From Candidatus Gastranaerophilales bacterium (lineage in GTDB: Bacteria; Cyanobacteriota; Vampirovibrionia; Gastranaerophilales; Gastranaerophilaceae), in contig CAJOJE010000012.1 of the NCBI GenBank assembly GCA_905234865.1, positions 1 to 64,000 of the forward strand: a stretch of 64,000 nucleotides of DNA, in the 5' to 3' direction. The notes beneath the pieces were generated by a model. It was not told the DNA's origin, did not search any database, and saw only the letters and a list, made by a program, of their open reading frames with translations. Each line of letters begins with the position of its first letter. The stretch's first letter is position 1. Positions 53,601 through 62,483 of the stretch are shown in pieces. The position numbers and the translations under genes were made by a program.

Positions 53601-53775
53601 CGGACAAACCAAAAAAGTTTTTGTATACAGACTTATTACAAAAGGTACGGTTGAAGAAAAAATTCAAAAATTAAAATCGAAAAAACGTTCTCTTGTAGAT
53701 TCCGTTATATCGGTAGACAGAAACATTGCAAAAACATTAACATTCCAAGACATTAAAGACATTTTCTCGGTTTAA
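50608..53775 (+). CDS. SWIM zinc finger / SNF2 family helicase
   Basis: 1,055 residues, GTG start. The N-terminal SWIM finger is [12 protein letters not shown] (Cys68, Cys70, Cys77, His79), then a poorly conserved middle, then the SNF2 ATPase: Walker A DDMGLGKT near 618, the DESQ box (ILDESQNIK) near 714, [19 protein letters not shown] and, in the second lobe, [42 protein letters not shown]-type sequence (cores near 965-1000). It is an ATP-driven DNA translocase probably acting on DNA-protein complexes in transcription or repair; the target is unknown. An 8-bp perfect stem spans its stop codon. Divergent from adhE, 168 bp apart from its preferred start region. Confidence 0.92.
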   Translation: [1055 protein letters not shown]

Positions 53776-53926
53776 CCGATTAAACCGTATCAAATGTTAC
53801 GGCAAATAACTAAAACTTTTGTTTTAAATAAATTTTTATAGCATAACCCGTATAACATGTCGAAAGCTTTTTTAAGATAACGACATTACAATATTTTGAA
53901 CCGTTTTCATCTTACATAGGCAAAAA

Positions 53927-55138
53927 TTATTGCTTACAAAAAACGTAACTTTCGGGTATCGGAATATAATCGAATTGTGTTGTGCCCGAAACTCTGTTTA
54001 TACCGTCACTGAATAAAACGGCATCCGTAAAAAAATATTTACTTGCGCCGCTATTGCCATACGCATAAAAATCGGTCGTTGCAATATGAATACCCGAATA
54101 TTGAGTAGCGGTTGCCCTTGAATCGGGAAGTCCGAATTCGGAAGCACGAGCAGCGGAAGCATCATTATAAGGTAATCCGGATACCGTACTTCCGTATCTT
54201 CCTACCGTATAAGAGCTTCCTCCGTAAATATAATTTACGATTTTAGCAATTTCTTCATTTGTTGCCATTTTATCTATACCGCCGCATTCTCTGATTATTG
54301 AAGCATACCCTTGAGTATTTGCACGAGATTCATACTTATATTCGCAAAAATCATCCGGTAAACCCCACTTTGATTTATTTGCTTCGCATTCAGAATAAGA
54401 CACAAACCCTTTAGAAGTTAATATATCAGCAACGCTTATCGGGTAAGACAAACAAAGCCCGAGCGATTTGCCGATACAAACTTTGCCGATACTTTTGGCT
54501 GAACCTATAAGATAAACATCTTTTCCGAGTTGATTGGGTTTTTTATCCCCGTCAACGTCAACCATGCCTGCAATACATCCGGCTGCAGCATTTCCTTCCA
54601 TCACTTTTGGTTCAACTTCGGGGCATTTTGTGTTATACGAAATAACGTATCTAACGCCGTCAATCGTGTAAAAGGCAACGGATGGAGTATTCCAACTGTT
54701 TGTATCGTCTTCAAGTTTAATGCCGAAAGATTTTCCGCCGTTTGCCAAACTTGATATTTCCACTTCTTCACCGTCTGATGTTCTTACGACAGAATAATTA
54801 TCCCCGAGACATGATTCAAAAGACGGCAATTCCGAAGGATTATCGCCAACTTTGCACACCAAATTAATCTTTAGATGTTTTCCCAAATTTTGAACAAAAT
54901 CCAAACCGTCTGAATAATAAGGTCCGATTGCACTGTTTAAAGCCATTAATTGAGCAGCTTTATTGAATTTAACTTTTGAAACCTGAACTTGTCTTTCTCT
55001 GACTCTTGTTTGAATACTTGCCGTCATTGAAGGTATGACAAGAATCGCCACTACTCCTATAATTGCAAGCGTTATAAGAGTTTCCGCCAGAGTAAATGCT
55101 TTTATTTTACCATTTTTAGCAATACCGTGTTCTGCCAT
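53927..55138 (-). CDS. Prepilin-like protein, paralogue family member
   Basis: 403 residues from the chosen ATG at 55138; an open frame to 55198 would add a hydrophobic extra start that does not fit a prepilin leader. The leader ends GKIKA and is followed by FTLAETLITLAIIGVVAILV, with Glu at +5. The mature part shares LNSAIGPYYSD, AGCIAGMVDVDGDKKPNQLGKD and YLIGSAKSIGK with the gene at 55227-56402 and, more weakly, with 3219-4361. Many cysteines suggest disulfides in an extracellular domain. The following gene (55227-56402) lies 88 bp upstream in the same direction. It is likely a secreted or fibre-associated pilin. Class and partner unknown. Confidence 0.85.
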   Translation of the reverse strand: MAEHGIAKNGKIKAFTLAETLITLAIIGVVAILVIPSMTASIQTRVRERQVQVSKVKFNKAAQLMALNSAIGPYYSDGLDFVQNLGKHLKINLVCKVGDNPSELPSFESCLGDNYSVVRTSDGEEVEISSLANGGKSFGIKLEDDTNSWNTPSVAFYTIDGVRYVISYNTKCPEVEPKVMEGNAAAGCIAGMVDVDGDKKPNQLGKDVYLIGSAKSIGKVCIGKSLGLCLSYPISVADILTSKGFVSYSECEANKSKWGLPDDFCEYKYESRANTQGYASIIRECGGIDKMATNEEIAKIVNYIYGGSSYTVGRYGSTVSGLPYNDASAARASEFGLPDSRATATQYSGIHIATTDFYAYGNSGASKYFFTDAVLFSDGINRVSGTTQFDYIPIPESYVFCKQ

Positions 55139-55226
55139 AAATACTCGATACATACCAATTACCATTATAATTGTAATTGTTTTTAAAATAGAATGCAAGT
55201 TATTATTTGTATCGGGCTATTTGCGG

Positions 55227-56402
55227 CTAATCGGCTTTACAAAACAGAAAAATCGTATTTCCGATGGTTTCGACCGAATAAGTTGTACCTGCATTAGACA
55301 TTCCCGTACCGATACTATCGGAATGAAGACTTGCAAATTTTACATATTTCATATTTGATACGGTCGATACATCAGTTGACATCACCTGCCAATTATTAGT
55401 CAAAGTTGTTAAATCGGGTATACCGAATTCAGCCGCTCTTGCTGCCATACTGTCATTCCAATGAACACTATATATACTCTGATAGAAAGTGTACGAATTA
55501 AGTCCGTATATGTACTTTATCATGCCTGCCGCATCTTCGGGCGACATGATTTTTGAAAATCCTCCGCAGTATTTTGCGGCAGATGCAAACCAATTGGCGC
55601 TCGTATCAATAACGGCAGTACAATATTCCGTAGGAAACCCCCATGAATTAGATTGACACTCGGATAATGTAACATAACCTTTAGCAAGAATCATCTCTTG
55701 AACGGAAATCGGCGCATTATAACAAAGTCCGGCATTTTTACCCAAGCAGTTTCCCGCACCTAAACTTTTTGCAGAGCCTATAAGATAAATATCTTTTCCT
55801 TGTTGATTAGGTTTTTTGTTGCCGTCAACGTCCACCATGCCCGCAATACACCCTGCGGCAGCGTTTCCCTGATATACGGCAGGCTGCACTTCATCACATT
55901 TGGAATTGTAAGATAAAATATATCTTGTACCGTCTATCGTATAAAAAGCAATGGAAGAAGACGACCAGTCGTTATTATCGTCATTTTCCTTAAGTCCAAA
56001 GGATTTTCCGCCTAAACCCAATGATGATATTTCAACTTCATCACCGTCAGCCGTTTTGGCTGTCGTATAATTCTCCCCCAAACAGGACCCGACGGGGGGC
56101 AAATTTGAAGGGTTATCGCCCACACGACATACTAAATTGATTTTTAAATATTTTCCCAAATTTTGAACAAATTCATAAGTATCTGAATAATACGGACCTA
56201 TCGAATTATTCAAAGCCATTAATTGAGCAGCTTTATTAAACTTAACTTTTGAAACTTCGACTTGTCTTTCTCTTGCTTTATTTGTAACGGAAACGGTAAG
56301 AGAGGGGATAACAAGAACTGCGACTACGCCGACTATTGCAAGAGTAATGAGGACCTCAGCCAAGGTGAAAGCTTGTTTATTTACGGAGAAACCATACATC
56401 AT
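55227..56402 (-). CDS. Prepilin-like protein, paralogue family member
   Basis: 391 residues from ATG 56402 (ATG 56399 is an equal choice); the frame is open to 56465, but the stretch overlaps the promoter region of the ankyrin gene. Leader MMYGFSVNKQA then FTLAEVLITLAIVGVVAVLV. It shares NNSIGPYYSD, AGCIAGMVDVDGNKKPNQQGKD and YLIGSAKSLG with the neighbour at 53927-55138. The large C-terminal domain differs most near its end, as would be expected of exposed surface. Tandem gene with its neighbour and divergent from two ankyrin genes. -1 residue is Ala, the same as in the other window prepilins. Confidence 0.85.
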   Translation of the reverse strand: MMYGFSVNKQAFTLAEVLITLAIVGVVAVLVIPSLTVSVTNKARERQVEVSKVKFNKAAQLMALNNSIGPYYSDTYEFVQNLGKYLKINLVCRVGDNPSNLPPVGSCLGENYTTAKTADGDEVEISSLGLGGKSFGLKENDDNNDWSSSSIAFYTIDGTRYILSYNSKCDEVQPAVYQGNAAAGCIAGMVDVDGNKKPNQQGKDIYLIGSAKSLGAGNCLGKNAGLCYNAPISVQEMILAKGYVTLSECQSNSWGFPTEYCTAVIDTSANWFASAAKYCGGFSKIMSPEDAAGMIKYIYGLNSYTFYQSIYSVHWNDSMAARAAEFGIPDLTTLTNNWQVMSTDVSTVSNMKYVKFASLHSDSIGTGMSNAGTTYSVETIGNTIFLFCKAD

Positions 56403-56472
56403 ATTGGAACACTTCAATCTTACATTGATATTATAACTGTTTTTATAACAAATTACAACACGCAAGAACGCT

Positions 56473-56500
56473 TTGATAAAAAAAATATAAATGGTAGAAT
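56473..56500 (+). promoter_or_regulatory. Promoter of the ankyrin operon
   Basis: TTGATA (56473-56478), 16-bp spacer, TAGAAT (56495-56500). It is followed by AAAGGAA and the TTG start at 56535. Confidence 0.6.
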
Positions 56501-56534
56501 TAATTTAATTCATAAAGGTAAAGGAACAGTTGAG

Positions 56535-57287
56535 TTGAAAAAGAGTTTAGTTGCAATCGGAGCATTATTGCTTATTATTACGGTTTATTCAAATGTTTGC
56601 GCAAACGAATACGACGTCAATTTATTTGAAGCACTTGAAAACGGTGATTTTGCCCAAGTTGAAGCCATTATCGAAAAAGGCGCAAATTTGGACAAAAAGA
56701 ACAAAGAAGGTGATTCGGCACTAATTGTTGCCATTAACAACAAGAATGAAAAAATTGCAAAATACCTTATAAATAAAGGCGCAGACGTAAATACCCCCGA
56801 CAAAGCGGGAGAAACGGCATTAATGCTTGCGCTTGATATGGAAGAATACGGCATAGCAAAAACACTAATAGAAAAAGGCGCCGACGTTAACGTAAAAGAT
56901 AAATTCGGCGAGCCCGTTTTTTTACGCGCCGCAAGTGATGCTAAAACGTTAGAATTATTGCTTCAAAAAGGCATAAGCATAAATACGACAAATAAAAACG
57001 GACAAAATGCGCTTCTGTATGCTGCTGCAAGCGAACAATACGACAGCGTCAAAGTTTTAATCGAAAACGGTGCGGATATTAACGCCAAAGATAACGATAA
57101 CACAACGGCATTAATGCTTGCTTCAGTCAGCGGTAACACAAAAATTGCAAAATATTTAATTAAAAACGGTGCGGAAATTAACGTAAAAGACAACAGGGGA
57201 AGAACCGCTCTTGATTTTGCGGAAGATATAAAAATGCAGCAATTATTAATTAAAAACGGAGCAAAAAAAGGAGAGGAAATAAAATGA
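56535..57287 (+). CDS. Exported ankyrin-repeat protein A
   Basis: 250 residues from TTG at 56535, with AAAGGA 9 nt upstream; this gives a clean signal peptide (KKSLVAIGALLLIITV then SNVCA-N). The open frame reaches farther upstream but that part overlaps the prepilin gene and promoter. The mature protein is six ankyrin units of about 33 residues, such as GADVNTPDKAGETALMLALD and GADINAKDNDNTTALMLASV. Ankyrin proteins bind other proteins; a signal peptide puts this one in the periplasm or outside. Its stop overlaps the next start by ATGA, so the two ankyrin proteins are translated together. Confidence 0.85.
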   Translation: MKKSLVAIGALLLIITVYSNVCANEYDVNLFEALENGDFAQVEAIIEKGANLDKKNKEGDSALIVAINNKNEKIAKYLINKGADVNTPDKAGETALMLALDMEEYGIAKTLIEKGADVNVKDKFGEPVFLRAASDAKTLELLLQKGISINTTNKNGQNALLYAAASEQYDSVKVLIENGADINAKDNDNTTALMLASVSGNTKIAKYLIKNGAEINVKDNRGRTALDFAEDIKMQQLLIKNGAKKGEEIK

Positions 57288-57994
57288 GAAAAAAAATAAT
57301 AACTGCGGCAATATTACTTTTTTTAGCAGGCATGGTGTCTGAAAGTTACGCAAGCGCAACAAGCAATTTGTCGACAAATTTATTTAATGCGGTGTCGGGC
57401 GGAGATATTTCCGCACTCAAAACACTTGTACAAAACGGAGTTAATATAAATTCAACGGATTCTAACGGAAATTCCGCACTAATTGTTGCAATATATACGG
57501 GCAATGAAACTATGGTAAAATACCTTGTTGAAAACGGCGCCGACGTTAATGCAACTTTCGATAACGGGATTACGCCGTTAATGTATGCGCTTGATAAACG
57601 GCAATATCAGATTGCAAAATATTTAATCCTTGAAGGTGCGGATATTAATGCGGTAGATAAAAACGGAAACAGCGTATTAATCCATGGAATAACAAATTCA
57701 AATATCGTAAAAACTTTAATTCAAAAAGGCGCAAATATTAACGCCGTAAATAATTTAGGGCAATCGGCGCTTATGCTTGCGGTTTTAAACAGTAACTTTA
57801 ATACAATTAAAACTCTTGTTCAAAACGGTGCGAATATTAATGCAACGGACAACAACAATCGTTCCGTATTATCTTTGGCGGATGAAAACGGGAATAATAA
57901 AATTATAAAATATCTTCTTGAACAAAATAATACCGAAACAAGTCAAAATTCAGGATTATTCGGCATATTTAAAAGTTTATTTATCGGAAATTAA
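57284..57994 (+). CDS. Exported ankyrin-repeat protein B
   Basis: 236 residues. The signal peptide (RKKIITAAILLFLAGMV...SYA-S) is followed by five to six ankyrin units including GVNINSTDSNGNSALIVAIY and GADVNATFDNGITPLMYALD. The end (SQNSGLFGIFKSLFIGN) is a short hydrophobic tail that could sit on a membrane. It overlaps the preceding ankyrin gene by four bases (ATGA) and ends at a strong terminator, so the two form a two-gene operon. They are paralogues but differ in many units, which suggests different ligands. Export is predicted; the partner is unknown. Confidence 0.85.
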   Translation: MRKKIITAAILLFLAGMVSESYASATSNLSTNLFNAVSGGDISALKTLVQNGVNINSTDSNGNSALIVAIYTGNETMVKYLVENGADVNATFDNGITPLMYALDKRQYQIAKYLILEGADINAVDKNGNSVLIHGITNSNIVKTLIQKGANINAVNNLGQSALMLAVLNSNFNTIKTLVQNGANINATDNNNRSVLSLADENGNNKIIKYLLEQNNTETSQNSGLFGIFKSLFIGN

Positions 57995-58010
57995 TTTTCT
58001 CTTATATAAC

Positions 58011-58046
58011 AAAATGACCGTTTAACTTTAAACGGTCATTTTTTGT
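58011..58046 (+). terminator. Terminator of the ankyrin operon
   Basis: AAATGACCGTTTA (58012-58024) pairs with TAAACGGTCATTT (58029-58041), then T-rich bases. Between here and 58364 I see no gene; small AT-rich hairpins occur at 58259-58279 and near 58200. Confidence 0.85.
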
Positions 58047-58364
58047 AATTTACTTGTTTAAAACACATTCTTTAAGATTTCAAAAAAACTTAAAGGTTAT
58101 CGATAATTTTAAAATAAAATGATTATATATTTACGTTACGATAAAAACCGGTTGAATACTGTCGTAATATCATCATAAATTTGCCTTAATCCGTAAAATC
58201 TTTGATTTTATGCAAATACAATCTGTCGGAACAGTTTTTAACCTTTAAAAGTCGTAAAATATCAAAACAATTTTGATATGAGAGCCCTGAAAGTTTTACC
58301 GTAACATTTGATAAAGCAGGCTAAAACAATTATTTATACTATAAAATCTAAACAATTACGGTTA

Positions 58365-60353
58365 TTAGAGTTGATCGCCCATACCAAACGTGAAGAAGCC
58401 CGAACTTCTCGAACCTTTTGTATTTGTGAGCGGGAAGCCGTAATCAAGATTGATTGGACCAAGCCCCGGTATAAATATTCTGACCCCTGCACCGACTGAA
58501 ATTGCATATCCCGGTCTATCATACAACTTATCCGAAATTGACTGCGAGAAGATTTTACCGCCGTCAACAAATCCTGCAAGCCTTATATTGTTTACAAAAG
58601 TATTGGATGTCAAACGGTCAATAAAAGGAATCGGCGTTCTATACTCTAAACTTGCCATCATATATCCTTTGCCTACGCCGACCTCAGATATATTGAAGCC
58701 TCTGATTGAATAAGGACCGCCTAAAGAGTACATTGCAAATTCAGGCAAACTGTTTGTAAGTGCGCCGCCGCCGCTTGCCGTTACGACAAACGAAGATTTA
58801 CGCCCGGCGGGGATAAATTTTCTCACGCTTGCTTCCAATTTTGTATATGATTTTGCACTGCCCAAAGAAAGTGATTCATCCAAACTGATTTTGCCGATGA
58901 CGCCATGCCTCGGGTTAATTGTTTCATTTCTTGTATCATAAGTAAGAGTAGGGATTGCTCTTATGTAAAATCCGCCGTCAAGTTGTTCTTGTCTTTTTTG
59001 CATAGAAATGCCATGGGCGCTGAAAAGGTTTTTAATTTGTCCTTCATCACCCTCTTTTAACTTGATATTTTCTCCTTCAAGAGTAATTGAACCTTGAAGG
59101 TGCGGATATTTTTCAAAAACTTTACCCAAAGTAACGCTTCCGCCAAACCTTTGTTCAATTGCAAGAGGCACCTGATAGCTGCCGAAACTTCTATAAAAAG
59201 CGTTAAATCCCAAATATTGATTTTCTTTCTTAAAATGAGGCTCTAAGAATGATAATTGTGCTTGCCAGTTAGCACGCCTCAAAACGCTGTTGTCATTCAT
59301 AAGAACGCCGGTGCCTGCCATAAGGTTAAAATTAAGCTTTTGCCCCATGCCACGAAAATTATTTGCACCGAACCCGACGGAACCGAAGAAACCTGAACTC
59401 GAATCAATACCTACGCCCAATGAAACGGTTCCGGTCCTTGCTTCTTCAACTTCAATCGTGACATCATACATGCCTGTTTCTTCATTCAGCTTAACGTCTT
59501 TATAAACGTCTGCAAATGCCTGAGTTCCCACAAGGCGCATAACGTCCGATCTTAAAACATTTTCATTGTAAACCTGCCCCGGTGCGGATAAAATATTCCT
59601 TTTAACAATAAAATCTTTTGTTTTAGTGTTTCCGACAACTTTAATATCACCTATGGTACCCTCGGTTATTTGCAAATTAACATAACCGTCCGGATCGTCG
59701 TTTATTTGAGTAACTCTTGCAAGAATATATCCTCTTGAATTATAAAGGTCTTGAATTCTCTCGATTGCAAGATTTAATTCAACGATATTTTGCGGTTTCC
59801 CTTCTAAAGGCGATAAAACTTCCAATATATCGGCAGTAGGAATCGACTCGTTTCCCGTTATCGTAAAGCCTTCAATGGGCTGATTTTCTTCAACGATAAT
59901 TCTCAAACGAATATTTCCGTCGCTCATTTTGAGAGGAACGGCACGAATATTTTGAGTAAAATATCCTGTCGAATATAATTTGTTTAAATCCTCGGCGATA
60001 GCTTTTCTGTCGTATACATGCCCTTCTTTTGAAGAAATATATTCTCTGATAAAAGAGGTTTCGATTAAATTATTACCCATGATTTCAAAATATTTAACGT
60101 ATGAAAGATTGCTATCTTCCGTATCCAAATCGGATTCATCAACATTATCTTCCTTTAAGGACTTTTCCTGTTTATTTGCATCAACGGTCGTTTCGTCATC
60201 CCTCGAAGAAGAGTTGTTTTCGTTAACGGGAGCTTCGTTTTGAGTTTTATCCTTATGGAAAAATTTTAACCCTTTGGCACAAGCGGGACTTTGCACTCCT
60301 AAAGTGCAAAACATCAAAAATATGAGTAGTAATCGTTGAGTTTCCTTGTGCAT
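58365..60353 (-). CDS. bamA: Outer membrane protein assembly factor BamA / Omp85 family
   Basis: 662 residues from ATG 60353. The open frame extends to 60404 but that part holds the -10 box, so it is not coding. A signal peptide (HKETQRLLLIFLMFCTLGV...CA-K) is followed by a low-complexity Asn/Asp/Glu linker (about 30-90), then three POTRA domains (about 90-310) and the 16-strand barrel. SLGGPYSIRGFNI carries the lid-lock RGF motif and the barrel ends in FFTFGMGDQL. Three POTRAs are typical of cyanobacterial-type Omp85, while proteobacterial BamA has five. It inserts barrels into the outer membrane, including the autotransporter, TolC-like channel and prepilin-linked proteins if those are outer-membrane bound. 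Single gene. Confidence 0.95.
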   Translation of the reverse strand: MHKETQRLLLIFLMFCTLGVQSPACAKGLKFFHKDKTQNEAPVNENNSSSRDDETTVDANKQEKSLKEDNVDESDLDTEDSNLSYVKYFEIMGNNLIETSFIREYISSKEGHVYDRKAIAEDLNKLYSTGYFTQNIRAVPLKMSDGNIRLRIIVEENQPIEGFTITGNESIPTADILEVLSPLEGKPQNIVELNLAIERIQDLYNSRGYILARVTQINDDPDGYVNLQITEGTIGDIKVVGNTKTKDFIVKRNILSAPGQVYNENVLRSDVMRLVGTQAFADVYKDVKLNEETGMYDVTIEVEEARTGTVSLGVGIDSSSGFFGSVGFGANNFRGMGQKLNFNLMAGTGVLMNDNSVLRRANWQAQLSFLEPHFKKENQYLGFNAFYRSFGSYQVPLAIEQRFGGSVTLGKVFEKYPHLQGSITLEGENIKLKEGDEGQIKNLFSAHGISMQKRQEQLDGGFYIRAIPTLTYDTRNETINPRHGVIGKISLDESLSLGSAKSYTKLEASVRKFIPAGRKSSFVVTASGGGALTNSLPEFAMYSLGGPYSIRGFNISEVGVGKGYMMASLEYRTPIPFIDRLTSNTFVNNIRLAGFVDGGKIFSQSISDKLYDRPGYAISVGAGVRIFIPGLGPINLDYGFPLTNTKGSRSSGFFTFGMGDQL

Positions 60354-60395
60354 TCTCTGACTAAATCCAAATAGCTCATTAAATATTATAGTAAA

Positions 60396-60424
60396 ATTAT
60401 ACATTTAATATTTTTTATGTACAA
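60396..60424 (-). promoter_or_regulatory. Promoter of bamA
   Basis: On the minus strand TTGTAC (60419-60424), 17-bp spacer, TATAAT (60396-60401). The first possible Met codon lies on the -10 box itself, which supports the start at 60353. Confidence 0.7.
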
Positions 60425-60441
60425 ATTATTTACATTACTGC

Positions 60442-62355
60442 TTAATAAAATTTAAGTTTTGACGTAATCGGTTGATTGTATTCTGTTTTATTGATTGAAC
60501 GAGAATCAATAATGGGAGAAGGGGGCATTATAGACCATTTAAACAATGCCGTTTGCACCCTTTTGTAAAATTTATCAATCCATTCGGATTTTTGTTTATT
60601 CGTAATCGGATTTTTTTGCTCGTACAAAAACCATTCTTTAAGCATGGCTTCTTTTGTCTGATGTAAATTTTCTATTCTCCAAATTACTTCATCCAAAAAT
60701 TCATAAGGCATAAGCGCATCTTCCGCCAACAAAGGTTTGCCTGTTTTCGGATCAATCGCAAGTTCTGCTCCCGGGCGCTTTGTTATAACCGAACGGGGGA
60801 TAACGTCTTTTTGAAGCCTGTTTGAATTTAACCATCTTGCAAGAGCAAAGAGCTTGGTTTTCGTGACATCACCAATCGGCGCAAAACCTCCGGACATATC
60901 ACCGTTTATAGTTGCATAACCCATATATAATTCGGATTTATCGCTTGTTGCAACAGGGATTATACCCTCAAATTCGTTTGAAATACCCCAAAGTATCATG
61001 GCTCTGCTTCTGGCTTGAATATTATCCATTGTAAGGGGTTTTTTAAACCTTTTATCCCAATTATTTTGCACTTGCTCAAAAGCGGTATCAAACGTGCCTT
61101 TTGAAGCCTCTACCATATCTTTTATCGGAATTTCCAAAAAATGTATCCCCAGATTTTCGCACAATTCTTTAGCGTCGTTTTTACTCTCGTCACTTGTGAT
61201 TTTTGAAGGCATGGAAACTGCATAAACATTTTCCTTCCCGAGCGCATCAGCCATTAAAACCGCACAAACGGAAGAATCCAATCCGCCCGATACCCCTAAA
61301 ACCGCACGATAAAAGCCGTTTTTGGAAAAATAATCTTTAATTGATTTAATTATTGTTAAATAAGTTCTTTCTAAATCGGGCCCGTAATCTAAAGAAAATG
61401 CTTTTTGTTCGTTTAAGCTCATCTCTAAGCCCGAGGGAAGAGAAAAGATATGATTTATGCATTTTTTTTGGTGTTTTTTAACGGGAACCTGAAGCAAAAA
61501 GAACTGTTCTTCAAAAGATTTTGCTCTTGCTATAATATTTCCGTTTGAATCGTAGCACCTTGAAGAACCCGAAAAACAAATGTTATCGACCGCACCCACC
61601 TGATTAACGTACACAATGGGCGTTGAATGTTTTTTGGATACAAATGAGAGCATGTTATTTAAAAGCTGCTCTTTTTTGGCTCTTGTGGGAGATGATGAAC
61701 AATTTATCATTAAATCGGGTTTTTGATCTTTTATTATCTCATCAACGGGGTCAAACCCGTAAACAGGGATATCAAAAAAGTCTTTATCCGCCCAATTTTC
61801 TTCACAAATTACAATTCCCGCTTTTTGAGAACCGATTTGAATAATTCTGTCTTTCGGATTAAATTCCGCGGATTGAAAATATCTTCCGTCGTTAAATTCG
61901 GAATATACGGGCAATAAAGTTTTTCTTATTATTTTTTCTATTTTTTTATTTGATAAAACCGCAACCGAATTAAAATACCTTTTTCCGACATACAAACGGT
62001 TAAATTCGCAAAAACCGATTAAAACTTTTGTGTCCCCCGTAAGTTTAGCCAGTTTTTCCAAATATTCTATATTTTTTTCAACGATAATCGGAAACCTGTC
62101 CAGCATATCAAAAACGGGATACCCGACAAGAAAAAGTTCGGGAAAAACAATTGCGCCCAATTTAAGCTCATTTGCCCATTTTATATATACTTTTGCTTTG
62201 TTAAAATTTTGCTCGATATCGCCTACAATAGGGTCAACTTGAGCAAGAGCGATTGTATTTGCGTCAACCATGGGCTTTAAGCGCCTTACGGTTTCTTTGA
62301 TATCAACTTTTTCACCCTTTAGTTCTAAATTTATAAGACTTGTAATTTCATGCAT
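60442..62355 (-). CDS. nadE: Glutamine-dependent NAD synthetase
   Basis: 637 residues: an N-terminal nitrilase-type glutaminase domain (Glu73 in FPELF, Lys in IRKTLLP, Cys near 181 in GIVICEENWAD) and a C-terminal NAD synthase with the P-loop SGGLDSS near 353, followed by DGMSGGFAPIGDVTKTKLFALARW. It amidates deamido-NAD with ammonia from glutamine, the last step of NAD synthesis. An extra 28 residues precede the family start at Met29 (MVDANTIALAQ); no Shine-Dalgarno sequence decides between Met1 and Met29. It is divergent from gyrA, and the two start codons are 128 bp apart. Single gene. Confidence 0.94.
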   Translation of the reverse strand: MHEITSLINLELKGEKVDIKETVRRLKPMVDANTIALAQVDPIVGDIEQNFNKAKVYIKWANELKLGAIVFPELFLVGYPVFDMLDRFPIIVEKNIEYLEKLAKLTGDTKVLIGFCEFNRLYVGKRYFNSVAVLSNKKIEKIIRKTLLPVYSEFNDGRYFQSAEFNPKDRIIQIGSQKAGIVICEENWADKDFFDIPVYGFDPVDEIIKDQKPDLMINCSSSPTRAKKEQLLNNMLSFVSKKHSTPIVYVNQVGAVDNICFSGSSRCYDSNGNIIARAKSFEEQFFLLQVPVKKHQKKCINHIFSLPSGLEMSLNEQKAFSLDYGPDLERTYLTIIKSIKDYFSKNGFYRAVLGVSGGLDSSVCAVLMADALGKENVYAVSMPSKITSDESKNDAKELCENLGIHFLEIPIKDMVEASKGTFDTAFEQVQNNWDKRFKKPLTMDNIQARSRAMILWGISNEFEGIIPVATSDKSELYMGYATINGDMSGGFAPIGDVTKTKLFALARWLNSNRLQKDVIPRSVITKRPGAELAIDPKTGKPLLAEDALMPYEFLDEVIWRIENLHQTKEAMLKEWFLYEQKNPITNKQKSEWIDKFYKRVQTALFKWSIMPPSPIIDSRSINKTEYNQPITSKLKFY

Positions 62356-62405
62356 AACAAAGTTATTTTATACCAAAAGAAAAAATTTAAAAGTTTTTCT
62401 CCGAT

Positions 62406-62434
62406 TTGCTTCAAAGTTTTGTCCATAGTATAAT
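62406..62434 (+). promoter_or_regulatory. Promoter of gyrA
   Basis: TTGCTT (62406-62411), 17-bp spacer, perfect TATAAT (62429-62434). It is followed by GAGGAG and a TTG start codon. Confidence 0.7.
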
Positions 62435-62483
62435 AATCTTATAGAATTTTAAGGCATATATTATTTACTTGAGGAGTTGAATT

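Noticed and set aside
56262-56534. Longer N-terminus for ankyrin protein A
   Set aside because: It runs antisense to the prepilin gene; the TTG at 56535 gives a signal peptide and has AAAGGA upstream.
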